This document shows, piece after piece, positions 1 through 9,174 of a DNA stretch of 64,000 bases. Source of the stretch: Dolomitihabitans soli (GTDB lineage Bacteria > Actinomycetota > Actinomycetes > Streptosporangiales > Streptosporangiaceae); the NCBI RefSeq assembly GCF_022213955.1, contig NZ_JAKNTW010000003.1, forward strand, positions 124,001-188,000. The letters run 5' to 3'. A model generated the notes under the pieces. It saw nothing but the letters and a program-made list of their open reading frames with translations. It was not told where the DNA came from and did not search any database. Position numbers and translations under genes: made by a program. How positions within the stretch are numbered: position 1 is the first letter of the stretch; each line of letters opens with the position of its first letter.

Positions 1-1104
1 CTTGTCGCGCTCACCACCGACGGCGACAGCCACCGCATCGGACGCGCGCTCGACGTCGTCGCCGGTGACGTCATCGTCGTACAGGGCCAGTCGAACGCGC
101 AGGCCGGCCGGCAGTCGAACTCGACGTCGTCGGAGGCGGACCGGTCCCGGTGGGTACGCACCTTCGGCACGTCCAACAACAACAACCCGCGGCTGGCCGC
201 CGCCATCGGCGGCTGGACCTACGCCATGGGCGACAACATCCAGCGGGTCGCGGCGATCGGCCAGTGGGCGGTCCGGATGGGGCAGCTGATGTCGGCCGAT
301 CTCGGCATCCCGATCGCCATCGTCAACGGTGCCCGTGGTGGCCGGTCGATCAGCTACTTCGCCCGCAACGACAGCGACCCCACCGATGGTGCGACCAGCT
401 ACGGGATGCTGCTGCAACGCCTCACCCGGGCCGGCCTGACCGGGCCGGACGCCATCGACGTCATGCTGTGGTACCAGGGTGAGGCCGACCGCGACAAAGC
501 CGAGGTACACGTCGCCGGGTTCACCGAGCTGGTCGCGGACTGGCGCCAGGACTACGGCGCCGAGCTGCCGGTCTACGTCCACCAGGTCCGGAGCTCCCCA
601 TGCGACCAGGCGACCCCGGTGGCGCTGCGGGACGCCCAACGGCGGCTGCCGGACACCATCGACAACCTGCGGGTGCTGTCGACGACCGGCCTCAACGGCC
701 ACGACGGATGCCACTTCGCCTACATCGACGGCTACCGCACCTTCGGTGAACACAACGCGGCCATGCTCCTCGACGACCTGTACCGCCCGGGTGCCCCGAA
801 GGTGGCGCCACCGAATCCCAGAGCGGCGCACCGGATCGACGGCAACCCGAACCAGCTGGCGGTGACACTCCGTTCCCCCGCCGCCCCGCTGACCATCGAG
901 GATGGCGCCGCCGCGGACTTCCGGGTACCGGGCACCGTCGTGGAATCCGTACGCCGGCAACGCGGCCGTGGCCTGGTGCTGACGCTGGACCGGCCGGTAC
1001 CCGCCGACGCCACCGTGGCGTACCTCGCCCACCATGGCGCCGGTCCCCGCGTCATCGACGCCCTCGGCATGGGTCTGCTCGCCTTCCAGATCCCCGTCGA
1101 ATAG
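1..1104 (+). CDS. Sialate O-acetylesterase family (SGNH-like) hydrolase, 5' end missing
   Basis: The reading frame is open from the first base, so the true start lies upstream of the window. About 367 residues are visible. A GQSNA block near residue 34 matches the family's nucleophile motif. A WYQGEADR block follows mid-protein, and a GHDGCHF stretch about residue 235 probably carries the catalytic Asp/His. Proteins of this family (PF03629) remove O-acetyl groups from sialic acids or plant cell-wall sugars and are usually exported. The signal sequence is not in view. The last ~90 residues look like an extra beta domain. The substrate cannot be told from the sequence. Confidence 0.85.
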   Translation, partial: LVALTTDGDSHRIGRALDVVAGDVIVVQGQSNAQAGRQSNSTSSEADRSRWVRTFGTSNNNNPRLAAAIGGWTYAMGDNIQRVAAIGQWAVRMGQLMSADLGIPIAIVNGARGGRSISYFARNDSDPTDGATSYGMLLQRLTRAGLTGPDAIDVMLWYQGEADRDKAEVHVAGFTELVADWRQDYGAELPVYVHQVRSSPCDQATPVALRDAQRRLPDTIDNLRVLSTTGLNGHDGCHFAYIDGYRTFGEHNAAMLLDDLYRPGAPKVAPPNPRAAHRIDGNPNQLAVTLRSPAAPLTIEDGAAADFRVPGTVVESVRRQRGRGLVLTLDRPVPADATVAYLAHHGAGPRVIDALGMGLLAFQIPVE

Positions 1105-1172
1105 AGCTCTGGATGACCCCGGCGTCCGCCGCTGACCGAGGCGGGCGCATATCGTCCTGCGCGGACAGCAGA

Positions 1173-1391
1173 TCAGGTCGACAGGGCGAGCAGGGCCGCC
1201 TCCAAGTCGGCCATGCTCTGATGGTTGAACATCCTGATGTCGCAGTACTCGGAATCGCTGAGAGTTCTCAGGTCACCGAGCTGGGCAGGCCGCCCGTGAG
1301 GGATCCGAAACCGCCGGGCCAAGAGCAGATTGATCCTGCTTGGAAGCCCCGGAATGGACTCGAACGAGCCGAGCTCGAAGTCGGCGGGCAC
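1173..1391 (-). CDS. Small hypothetical protein
   Basis: This is a 72-residue frame with a GTG start 10 bases beyond the stop of the LuxR-family gene on the same strand, so it could be translated by coupling. Third codon positions are mostly G or C, which favours real coding. The protein is soluble and acidic near its C-terminus, with no membrane segment or motif I recognise. It may instead be the tail of a lost gene. The rest of the gap (1105-1172) shows nothing else. Confidence 0.35.
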   Translation of the reverse strand: MPADFELGSFESIPGLPSRINLLLARRFRIPHGRPAQLGDLRTLSDSEYCDIRMFNHQSMADLEAALLALST

Positions 1392-1401
1392 CGGGTCGCC
1401 G

Positions 1402-4254
1402 TCATGCGCATCCGAGGGCTGTGTCTGTGGCGTTTATTTCGGTTTTGAAGAGTTGGTTGCGGTGGGCCCAGGCGGCGGCTTCGAGGCGCGTTGTGACTGT
1501 GAGTTTGGCGAGGATGTTGGAGACGTGTACGCCGGCGGTTTTGGCGGAGATGAACAGGTGCTCGCCGATCTTTCGGTTGCTCAGGCCGGCTACCACCAGC
1601 TCGAGCACTTCCATCTCGCGGGTGGTCAGCCCCGCGGGGTTGCCGGGTCGGGTCGGGTTGGTCGTGATCCGTGCTCGGGTGGCGAGTTGTTGGATCTCGC
1701 GGTGAAGTGGGGCGGCGCCGAGGCCTTCGGCGATCGACGCTGCTTCGGTGATCAGCTCGGCCGCAGTGGATCGGTGCTGTGTCGCCAGTGCGGCGCGGGT
1801 GGAGTGCAGCAGTGCTTCGGCGAGCGGGTACGGCTGTCCGAGGTCGCGCCATGCCTCTATGGCCGCTGCCCATGCGTCGGTGTCGTCGTGGCGGGTCGCG
1901 GCGAGGAAGGTCAGTCGGTGGGCCTGCTGGAGTCGGCCGGTGACGGCGAGCGTGTCGGCGTACGTGCTCATCCGGGTGAGGAGGGCGCCGGTGCCGTGGT
2001 GCCCGACGAGGGTGAGCGCGCCCGTGGTCAGCAGCGGCCAGCTGTAGCGCGGGCTTCGTGCGAGGTCGTGGTCGGTGAGGACGTGGTCGAGGATCGCCGT
2101 CACCGCGCCGGCGTCCTGTCTGATCTGCGCGAGTCGGCAGTCCAGGAGGTCCGGTTCGAGGCACGTCTCCTCACCCCGGTTGGGTTCACGCATCACCGCT
2201 CTCGCCTGCGTCGCGGCTGTGGTCGCGGCGTCGAGTGCGCCGCGTCTGAGGTCGACGGTCGCCTGGATGACCTGGAGGTAGGCGCGGTACAGCGGCGGTG
2301 GCGACTGGGCGAGCGCCTCTCGGTACACCGCTTCGGCTTCGTCCCAGCGGCCGAGGGAGAGCAGCGACTCGGACAGGTTCGGGGCGAGGAGGGTGCCGCG
2401 GGTGCGGGTCAGTCCCAGCTCGCGGGCGAGGGTGATTCCGCTCCGCGCGACCTGCTCCGCTCTGGCATGTTCGCCGGCGGCCTCCAGGCGGTCCGATTCG
2501 GTCACGGCCACGGCGAGTTGGGTGTCGGCGGCGCCGGCGTCCCGGGCGGCCGTGCGTGCTCGCTCGAACAGCTCGACCGCGGTGGGCAGGTCCGCGTCAG
2601 CCGCGGCGAGCGTGATGAGTGCCCGAGCCTGTACGCCGCGGTCGCCGGTGCGCCGGCCGATCCGCAACGCGTCTTCGGCCGTCGTTCGCGCCTCCGCGTC
2701 GTGCTGGTGATGCCGCTGCGCGATGGCGAGGTCGGCCAGGACCTCGCCGCGCAGCGGGGTGTCCGCGCCGGTCGGGAGCAGCCGGACCGCCTCGTGCAGG
2801 TCGGGCATCGGGTCCTGCCCGTTGCGGTCGTACATCGCCGCGCGGGTCCGGAGCAGGAGTGCGGCCACCTCGGGATCGGGGTGTTCGGCTAGGGCGGTGG
2901 TCACCGAGGCGACGCCGGTGTCCAGCTCGCCGGCGTTCAGTGCAGCTTCGGCGGCCAGGCTGGCGACGGTGCCGCGGTCCACGCCGAGGCGGTCCGCCAG
3001 GTCCGGCACGCGCTGCCAGGTCCGTAGCACCCGGTCGAGCAGGCGGTGCTGTTCGGCGTACGCGTAGGTCCGCCGCGCGGACTCGGCCGCGTGCCAGGCG
3101 GCCTCGGCGGCGCGGATGGGTGCGCCCGACGCGTGCCAGTGCAGGGCGACCTCGGCGTACGCGCGATCGCCGGAGACGAGGGCTGGGTCGGTGGTGATGG
3201 CTTCGGCGCAGGCGCGGTGCAGCCGCACCCGCTCGCCCGGCAGCAGGCTGCCGTAGACCGCCTCGCGGATCAGGTCGCGCCGGAACGCGTACCCGTCCTC
3301 GACGACGTCCAGGAACCGTCGGCGTACCAGCGGCCGGAGCGCGTCCTCGAAGGCGAGGTCGTCCATCTCGACGAGGATCGCCAGTAGCGCGTGACCGACC
3401 GGGCTAGCGGCGACGGCGGCGGTGTGCAGCACCCGGCGGCTGGGGTCGGGCAACCGGTCGACATCGGCCAGCAGCAGGTCGGACAGCGACGCGGCGGGCG
3501 CGTCGCCGACTGTCACGAGGGCCTCGACGAACAGCGGGTTGCCGCCGCTGCGGAGGAACACCCGCTCGGTGAACGCCTCGTCCGCCGGGGCCGCGAGGAG
3601 CCCGCCGAGCTGCTCGGCCACGCCGTCCCGGTCCAGCCCGCCGAGGCTGATGCCGCGCACGCTGTCGACGCGGGAGACCAGCGGTCGCAACGGGTGCGTG
3701 CCGCCGATCTCGTCCGGCCGGTACGTGCCGATGATGAGGACGCCGGGCTCTCCCAGGTTGGTGGCGAGGAACGTCAGCAGCTCACCGGTCGACCGGTCCG
3801 CCCAGTGCAGGTCCTCCAGGACGAGGACCAGCGACCGTTGTCGCGCCGCGCCCTCGAGCAGGAGCAGGACCTCCTCGAACAGCCGGGCGCGGCCGAGGTC
3901 GGGCTCCGGTTCGTCATCCGCCACGCCCAGCTCCGGCAGCAGACGCGCCAGACCGCGCCGGCCACCGCTGGGCAGCAGCGCGGTCACCGGCGGCGCGTCG
4001 AGCTCGCGCACCAGCCGGCGCAGTGCCGTGACGAACGGCCCGAACGGCAAGCCGTCGACGCCGAGGTCGGTGCAACCTCCGGTGAGAACGCGCACGGAGG
4101 CGCCCAGGCCGCCGGTGAACTCGCGGACGAGCCGGGTCTTGCCCATCCCGGCCTCGCCGCCGACCAGCACCACGGCCGCGCCGGACCTGGCAGCGGTGAG
4201 GGCAGCCGCCAGCGCCGCACGTTCGCGTTCCCGCCCCACCAGCACGGGACTCAT
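1402..4254 (-). CDS. Large LuxR-family transcriptional regulator with N-terminal AAA/STAND ATPase (LAL type)
   Basis: The protein has 950 residues from the ATG at 4254, which is preferred over an in-frame ATG at 4314 because the family usually opens with a VGRE-type motif, here at residues 4-9. Walker A is GEAGMGKT (33-40), and a Walker B-like LEDLHWAD follows about residue 145. The middle is helical, TPR-like repeats. The last ~65 residues form a LuxR helix-turn-helix beginning LTTREMEVLELV. LAL proteins act as signal-responsive activators, often of carbohydrate or secondary-metabolism genes. It is divergent from the reductase gene at 4407, a possible target. The 1105-1401 side holds only a small ORF. 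Confidence 0.9.
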   Translation of the reverse strand: MSPVLVGRERERAALAAALTAARSGAAVVLVGGEAGMGKTRLVREFTGGLGASVRVLTGGCTDLGVDGLPFGPFVTALRRLVRELDAPPVTALLPSGGRRGLARLLPELGVADDEPEPDLGRARLFEEVLLLLEGAARQRSLVLVLEDLHWADRSTGELLTFLATNLGEPGVLIIGTYRPDEIGGTHPLRPLVSRVDSVRGISLGGLDRDGVAEQLGGLLAAPADEAFTERVFLRSGGNPLFVEALVTVGDAPAASLSDLLLADVDRLPDPSRRVLHTAAVAASPVGHALLAILVEMDDLAFEDALRPLVRRRFLDVVEDGYAFRRDLIREAVYGSLLPGERVRLHRACAEAITTDPALVSGDRAYAEVALHWHASGAPIRAAEAAWHAAESARRTYAYAEQHRLLDRVLRTWQRVPDLADRLGVDRGTVASLAAEAALNAGELDTGVASVTTALAEHPDPEVAALLLRTRAAMYDRNGQDPMPDLHEAVRLLPTGADTPLRGEVLADLAIAQRHHQHDAEARTTAEDALRIGRRTGDRGVQARALITLAAADADLPTAVELFERARTAARDAGAADTQLAVAVTESDRLEAAGEHARAEQVARSGITLARELGLTRTRGTLLAPNLSESLLSLGRWDEAEAVYREALAQSPPPLYRAYLQVIQATVDLRRGALDAATTAATQARAVMREPNRGEETCLEPDLLDCRLAQIRQDAGAVTAILDHVLTDHDLARSPRYSWPLLTTGALTLVGHHGTGALLTRMSTYADTLAVTGRLQQAHRLTFLAATRHDDTDAWAAAIEAWRDLGQPYPLAEALLHSTRAALATQHRSTAAELITEAASIAEGLGAAPLHREIQQLATRARITTNPTRPGNPAGLTTREMEVLELVVAGLSNRKIGEHLFISAKTAGVHVSNILAKLTVTTRLEAAAWAHRNQLFKTEINATDTALGCA

Positions 4255-4406
4255 CAGCCGACCAGACACCCGCAGATGATCCCATGCGCGGCGGATCTGA
4301 AGAGGTGATCTCATCAGACCTAAGGCATCTGCCCGATGTCGGCGGGCCGCGAGACGGACAAGCTGAGTGCGACAGCCGATCGACCGAACCCGACATAGGA
4401 GACCTC

Positions 4407-4952
4407 ATGCGCATCCGCACCCACATCGCCGTGAGTGTCGACGGCTTCATCGCCTCTCCGGACGGCCTGCCCGTCATCCTGACCGCGCCCGACTTCGAGT
4501 CGGGTGTCTCCCACGGCCTGCCCGACCTCGTCGCGGACTGCGGCGCGGTGGTGATGGGACGCACCACGTTCGAGCCGGCGGCCGGTTCGTCGCACTGGCC
4601 GTGGCCGAACCTGCGGGTGTTCGTCCTCACCAGCCAGCCCCTCCCGGACGGAACACCCGACGACGTCGTGGCGGCCGACGACCCGGCGACGCTGCTGCGG
4701 CTGATGCGCGAAGCCGACATCGACGGCGACGTTCATCTGATCGGCGGGCAGCGCACCATTCAGGCGTTCCGCGACATCGGCGCGCTCGACGAGCTCGGCG
4801 TCGTCGTGATGCCGATCCTCCTAGGCGACGGGCTCCGGCTCACGCCCGAGAAGAGTGAGCGACAGCAATTGCAGCTCACCACGAGCCGGACCTTCCCGGA
4901 CGGGTCGGTCGAGCAGCTGTACACCGTGGTGGATGACGAGGACCGATCGTGA
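4407..4952 (+). CDS. Dihydrofolate reductase family protein (RibD C-terminal domain)
   Basis: The 181-residue protein starts at an ATG preceded by AGGAG (4397-4401). The N-terminal strand with SVDGFIA and the central VVMGRTTFE and LIGGQR segments are typical of the RibD_C/DHFR fold, which binds NADPH. Most actinomycete members are of unknown substrate and are not true folate enzymes. It diverges from the LAL regulator. A fragment of an FAD-linked oxidase follows immediately, then a second protein of the same fold, so the pair may form a small redox cassette. Confidence 0.8.
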   Translation: MRIRTHIAVSVDGFIASPDGLPVILTAPDFESGVSHGLPDLVADCGAVVMGRTTFEPAAGSSHWPWPNLRVFVLTSQPLPDGTPDDVVAADDPATLLRLMREADIDGDVHLIGGQRTIQAFRDIGALDELGVVVMPILLGDGLRLTPEKSERQQLQLTTSRTFPDGSVEQLYTVVDDEDRS

Positions 4953-4953
4953 C

Positions 4954-5211
4954 GTGCCCGGCGCCGACCAGGTCGACAGGACGGACGAGGCCCGGATCGC
5001 CGCGATCAGACGATGCGCCGCCGCGCTCGCGCCGTGCGCCAACGGCGCCTACGTCAACACCCTGAACGACGAGGACGTCGCCGGCGTACGACGGGCATGC
5101 CCGCCGCACAAGCTCGCCCGCCTCACCGCGCTCAAGGACCGCTACGACCCCGACAACGTGTTCCGGCTCAACCAGAACATCGCACCCAGCCGATCACCGA
5201 AAGAGGATTGA
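4954..5211 (+). pseudogene. C-terminal fragment of FAD-linked (berberine bridge-like) oxidase
   Basis: The frame encodes about 85 residues. The second half matches the BBE tail that ends these flavoenzymes: YVNTLNDEDV, then LKDRYDPDNVFRLNQNI. The FAD-binding part is absent; the upstream sequence is the end of the RibD-type gene. A GTG at 4954 could still start translation, but a lone BBE tail would not be a functional oxidase. It is most likely the remnant left by a deletion that joined two neighbouring genes. Confidence 0.7.
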
Positions 5212-5213
5212 TC

Positions 5214-5822
5214 ATGGCCACCGAAGAGACCCGCGCGCACGCAGCCGTCTCGCCCACCTGGGCGATAGCGGACACGAGACCGCAGACCGCCGAAGGCAAG
5301 GTGCTCTGGCACTTCACGATGTCGCTGGACGGGTTCGTGGCGGGACCGAACCACGCAATGGACTGGATGACCGGCGTCGACCGCCCCGGCCTCACCGAGG
5401 AGTACATCGAGACGACCGGCGCCGTCCTGGGCGGACGGGATGGCTTCGACGCCTACCCCGAGCCCACCAGCGCCTACGGCGGCTGGCAGGGCCCGGTGTT
5501 CATCCTCACGCACCATCCCGAAGACGCCCCGCCCACCGCCGACACGACATTTCTGAACTGCGATGTCGCCGAGGCCGTCCAGATCGCGCTGAAGGCCGCC
5601 GGCGGAAAGAACCTCGAGATCCACTCCGCCGACGTCGGCCGCCAACTCCTCGAGCGCGGACTGATCGACGAGATCGACCTCCACATCGTGCCGGTACTGC
5701 TCGGCGACGGGGTCCGGCTGTTCAACAACCCAGGAGGCGAACCCGTCCATCTAGAACTGCTCAACGACCACGACCAGGTGACCACCCTCAACGTGCGCTA
5801 CCGCCCACTCCCCGTTCGGTAG
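5214..5822 (+). CDS. Dihydrofolate reductase family protein (RibD C-terminal domain), second copy
   Basis: The 202-residue protein starts 2 bases after the oxidase fragment's stop, with GAAAGAGG just upstream as a ribosome binding site. A 30-residue N-terminal extension precedes the fold, which begins LWHFTMSLDGFVAG. Later segments AVLGGRDGF, IHSADVGRQLL and VPVLLGDGVRLF are typical of the family. It is clearly related to the gene at 4407 but not a recent duplicate. Substrate unknown; NADPH-dependent reductase activity is inferred from the fold. Confidence 0.8.
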   Translation: MATEETRAHAAVSPTWAIADTRPQTAEGKVLWHFTMSLDGFVAGPNHAMDWMTGVDRPGLTEEYIETTGAVLGGRDGFDAYPEPTSAYGGWQGPVFILTHHPEDAPPTADTTFLNCDVAEAVQIALKAAGGKNLEIHSADVGRQLLERGLIDEIDLHIVPVLLGDGVRLFNNPGGEPVHLELLNDHDQVTTLNVRYRPLPVR

Positions 5823-5930
5823 GGCGAACCGGCCGGAGCGCCGGGCGGCGGTCCCCGAAGACGATGTCGCGGAGCGAGCAGGCAGTACGGTCTCGACGAG
5901 CGGTTACAAACCACAAGCGGAAGGAACCCC

Positions 5931-6767
5931 ATGCTGACGCAGGTCGCGGAGGGTGTGCTGGTCCACCAGAGCGAGCTACTCCAGAACAACACGGTTGTCG
6001 TGCAGGGCCGGGCCGGCGTGTTGCTCATCGACCCGGGAATAACGGGCGACGAAATGGTCTGCCTCGCGAACGACCTTCGCGAGTTGGGCCAGACCGTCGT
6101 GGCAGGCTTCGCGACGCATCCTGATTGGGATCACGTGCTCTGGCACCCCGAGCTCGGCGAAGCGCCCCGTTTCGGTACAGCCCGCTGCGCGGCTTATATG
6201 CGAGATCTGCGGTCGAACGCGGACTGGAAGGCCCGCGTCGCCGAGGGGTTGCCGCCGGAAATCGCGGACGAGACACCGCTGGACCTGTTCGGCCTCCTCA
6301 CCGGCCTGCCCGCCGGAACTGCGCAGATTCCATGGGATGGCCCTGGAGTCCGGATTATTGACCATCCGGCGCATGCCCCGGGCCATGCGGCGCTGTTGAT
6401 CGAGGAACGCGGGGTTCTCGTCGCCGGCGACATGCTCTCTGATGTCTTGGTCCCGGGGCTCGACGACTTGAACGACACCAATGACCCGATCGAGGAGTAC
6501 CTCGTCGGGCTGCGGCTGCTCGAGGGCGTGGCAGGCGACGTCGATGTCGTCGTACCCGGCCACGGGTCAGTCGGCGGAGCCGATCAGGTACACGCGCGGA
6601 TCGAGCTGGATCGGGCGTACGTGCTCGCCTTGCGTGAGGGCCGTGTTCCCAGTGACCCGCGGGTCGGCCCATCGGCTAAGCCCGGCTGGGAGTGGGTAAG
6701 CGACATTCACATCGGGGAAGTCCAGCGCCTCGCCGAAAGAAGCAAACGCGGCGGAACACCCGGCTAG
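5931..6767 (+). CDS. MBL-fold metallo-hydrolase
   Basis: The 278-residue protein starts at ATG 5931 behind GGAAGGAAC. The metal site reads THPDWDH at residues 62-68, a variant of HxHxDH with Asp in place of the second His. Later ligands appear as PGHA (about 150), a GDML segment and VPGHGS near residue 207. The protein probably hydrolyses an ester, lactone or similar substrate in the cytoplasm; no signal peptide is seen. Residues 6768-6887 downstream hold nothing recognisable. Confidence 0.8.
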   Translation: MLTQVAEGVLVHQSELLQNNTVVVQGRAGVLLIDPGITGDEMVCLANDLRELGQTVVAGFATHPDWDHVLWHPELGEAPRFGTARCAAYMRDLRSNADWKARVAEGLPPEIADETPLDLFGLLTGLPAGTAQIPWDGPGVRIIDHPAHAPGHAALLIEERGVLVAGDMLSDVLVPGLDDLNDTNDPIEEYLVGLRLLEGVAGDVDVVVPGHGSVGGADQVHARIELDRAYVLALREGRVPSDPRVGPSAKPGWEWVSDIHIGEVQRLAERSKRGGTPG

Positions 6768-6887
6768 AGAGCCGCTTGCGACACAAGACGACCCTGCCGA
6801 ATTTCTTGACTCAGGGCTGAGCAGGGGCGGACGAACGCCAGACCGGCGCCCCGCATCACGCGCTTCAAGCTCGTCGGCGCCTGCGAC

Positions 6888-7097
6888 TCATGGTGCGAAC
6901 AGGACTCGTGATTCGAGGTCGAGACGTGTCGTGGGTTCGGCAGCCGGCGGGTTGAGGTTGAGGATCCAGTTGCCGAACCGGCGGATGACGTGCGTGATGT
7001 AGGGCGAGATGGTGGCCAGGTTGCCGGGGTCGACTGGACGGCCCTCGGCGGCGATGGCGTTGGCGGCGTCGGTGATGTCGCAGGCGGTGGAGTAGAG
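6888..7097 (-). pseudogene. C-terminal end of a Tn3-family transposase
   Basis: About 70 residues match the extreme C-terminus of actinobacterial Tn3-type TnpA: an STACDITDA helix, an ATISPYITHVIRRFGNW block and a closing TTRLDLESRVLF. The rest of TnpA is missing. The frame runs straight into an ISL3-type transposase piece at about 7097, giving one continuous chimeric ORF of 91 residues (7163-6888). A recombination scar, not a working gene. Confidence 0.7.
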
Positions 7098-7222
7098 GTT
7101 GACGTGCCCTTCGACCGGGCCGGAGCTGTAGGGCAGGGTCAGGCCGGCGCGGGCGGCGTCCACGTCACGGCGGAGACCGATGACGAAGGAATGCAGTTCG
7201 GGCAGGTCATCGGCGTCGCCCC
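7098..7222 (-). pseudogene. Fragment of an ISL3-family transposase
   Basis: Around 40 residues read LPELHSF, then LTLPYSSGPVEGHVN. These are the sequences just before the C-terminus of ISL3-family transposases, where the next residues would normally be RIKMIKRQMYGR. Instead the frame switches to Tn3 transposase sequence. Upstream it is cut off at a stop codon near 7225, where a resolvase fragment on the other strand begins. Confidence 0.65.
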
Positions 7223-7225
7223 AGA

Positions 7226-7474
7226 GTCATCGACGACGACATGCTCGTCTTCGCCCGCGCCCTGCAGGCCAACGGCGTCCCGGTGCCGGAGATCGTCACC
7301 AAGCTCACCATCAAGACCGGCAAGAACGCCGGCGGGCACCCGTCCGTCGTGTCCTTGTACCGGGCACTCGCCGAGAGCGATCCACAGGACGCCGCGCCGA
7401 GGCAGGGTGCGTTCCCCGCTACCGCCGTCGTCAGCTATCGCGCAGGGGCCTCAGCGCGCGGCCCCAGGCGATGA
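7226..7474 (+). pseudogene. C-terminal fragment of a serine recombinase / Tn3-type resolvase
   Basis: The open frame encodes the helix-turn-helix tail of a resolvase: ALQANGVPVPEIVTKL, then KTGKNAGGHPSVVSLYRALAE. The catalytic N-terminal domain with its serine is absent. The frame overruns into the end of the FMN reductase gene on the other strand, so the original stop has been lost. With the adjoining TnpA end it marks the remains of a Tn3-type element. Confidence 0.6.
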
Positions 7475-7994
7475 CGTCTTCCAGCATGGTGCTCACCGCG
7501 TCGTTCTGATGAACTTGCGGCTTGAGCTCCTTGAAGTCGATGAAGTCGTGGTGCATCTGCAGCGCCACGTGGTGGCGGACGTCGGCGATTCCGAGGGCGG
7601 CCATCGTGCTGCGCAGGTGCTGGATGGCCCGGCCTGCGCCCTCCATGCCGTATCCGACGAAGCCCGCCGACTTGTTCCCCCACTCGTGATAGAGGAAGTC
7701 GAGCGCGTTCTTCAGAATGCCGGGAAAGCTGTGGTTGTACTCCGGGGTGACGAAGACGAAGGCGTCCAGCGAGGCGACTTTCTCCGCCCAGCGGCGGGTA
7801 TGCGGTCGGCTGTAGTCCGCGCTCATCAGCGCGGGCACCGGCTCGTCCAGCTGCGGCAGGTCGTAGTCCATGAGGTCCACCAGCTCGAACTGCGCACCGC
7901 CGTGTCCTTTCGCCTCGTCGAGGACCCAGCGGCCCACCGCGTCGCCGACGCGTCCGGGGCGAGTGCTCGCCACGATGATGCCAACCTTGATCAT
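7431..7994 (-). CDS. NADPH-dependent FMN reductase family protein
   Basis: The 187-residue flavodoxin-like protein starts at ATG 7994 with GAAGGG upstream; a longer in-frame start at 8084 lacks a ribosome site. The phosphate-binding loop is IVASTRPGRVG (residues 6-16), and the PEYNHSFPGILKNALD block about residue 85 is diagnostic of this family. It reduces FMN or small quinones/azo compounds with NADPH in the cytoplasm. It diverges from the AraC-type gene at 8151, a natural regulator candidate. Its 3' end touches the resolvase scar. Confidence 0.85.
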   Translation of the reverse strand: MIKVGIIVASTRPGRVGDAVGRWVLDEAKGHGGAQFELVDLMDYDLPQLDEPVPALMSADYSRPHTRRWAEKVASLDAFVFVTPEYNHSFPGILKNALDFLYHEWGNKSAGFVGYGMEGAGRAIQHLRSTMAALGIADVRHHVALQMHHDFIDFKELKPQVHQNDAVSTMLEDVIAWGRALRPLRDS

Positions 7995-8150
7995 TAGATT
8001 GCCCTTCGCTTCATATTCAGGGCCGGCCATCTGACGCCGACGGAGCCAGCGTACGAAGAGCCACCGAGATGATCCATGCGTCAAAATCCCTCATAGATAC
8101 GTCATCGTCCTCGGGCGCTGCCTGACGAAGGACTCAGGTACCCTGCGTCG

Positions 8151-9117
8151 GTGGACGTGCTGAGTCAAGTGATCGATTCCATGCGCTCAGGTCGGCCGCG
8201 GTTCGCCCGCATTGCGGGGCATGCTCCATGGGGAGGCCGGTTTCCGGCCCGTCGGGGGCGTGGCGTTCCACGTGCTGCTGCGGGGAGCCTGCACACTGAT
8301 TCCCCCTGCTGGCGATCCCGTCGCGCTGAGCATGGGCGACGTCGTGCTGCTCCCCAACGGGCACAGTCACGAGCTGGCCGACAGCCCCGGTACGGAGCTG
8401 GAAGACGTTCCGCTCACGAGGGGAGAGGAATTCCGGCTCGAACCGCAGACCGTGCCGCTGGGATTCTCCGGCTGGCCCGTCTCCGCAGTGGTGCTGAGCG
8501 GAATGTTCCCCGTTGACGACAACCGCTGCCATCCGATCGTCAACGACCTGCCGGACCTCATCCACATGCCGGCCCAGTTGGGCCACGAGCCGCCGTTGCG
8601 CCATGTGATCGACCTGCTGGCCGCGGAGCTGGACAAGCCGGGCATCGGTACGGAGTCGGCGATCGGCTCGCTGCTCGACGCACTGCTGCTGTTCGCGCTA
8701 CGCGCCTGGTACGGCGAACATGGCGCCGTGGTCGGCTGGGGACCGGCATTGAACGATCGGGCGATCAGTCACGTGCTTTGCCGCATCAACAACGACCCTG
8801 GCCGACCGTGGACGGTCCACGACCTCGGCGCGGAGGCGGGGCTGTCGCGATCCGCTTTCGCCCGCCGCTTCACCACGCTCGTCGGCCGGCCGCCGCTCAG
8901 CTATCTCACCTGGGTGCGGATGAACGCGGCGGCGCAGACCCTCCGCGAGTCCGATGAGCCGCTGGAGACGGTGGCACGGAAGATCGGCTATGGCTCGGAG
9001 TACGCGTTCGCCACCGCCTTCAAACGGCACTTCGGCATCGCTCCCGGCGCTTATCGCCGGCAGAACCCGGCGACCTCGAAAAGATCGCAACGCCCACCCT
9101 CCAATCGGCAGCTCTGA
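8151..9117 (+). pseudogene. AraC-family regulator with N-terminal cupin, apparent single-base frameshift
   Basis: Family members open with the sequence seen here from GTG 8151 (VDVLSQVIDSMRSGRP) to HAPWGGRF. The cupin then continues in the next frame from about 8255 (GGVAFHVLLRGACTLIPP) through to the AraC HTH domain ending at 9117. Dropping one C from the GGCCC run near 8250 restores a continuous ~321-residue protein. The C-terminal HTH is intact, with LSRSAFARRF and IGYGSEYAFATAFKRHFG. It may be a true mutation or an assembly error. It diverges from the FMN reductase it probably controls. Confidence 0.75.
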
Positions 9118-9174
9118 ACACCCTCCCCGCCCTAAGGTCCGGTTGATCGTCGGTCCGGCTCAGCGCGTCCTCGC

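Noticed and set aside
1330-2892. Long plus-strand open frame (520 codons) across the LuxR-family gene
   Set aside because: It is the antisense shadow of the high-GC regulator gene; its translation is Gly/Arg/Val-rich with no motif, while the minus strand has intact ATPase and HTH motifs.
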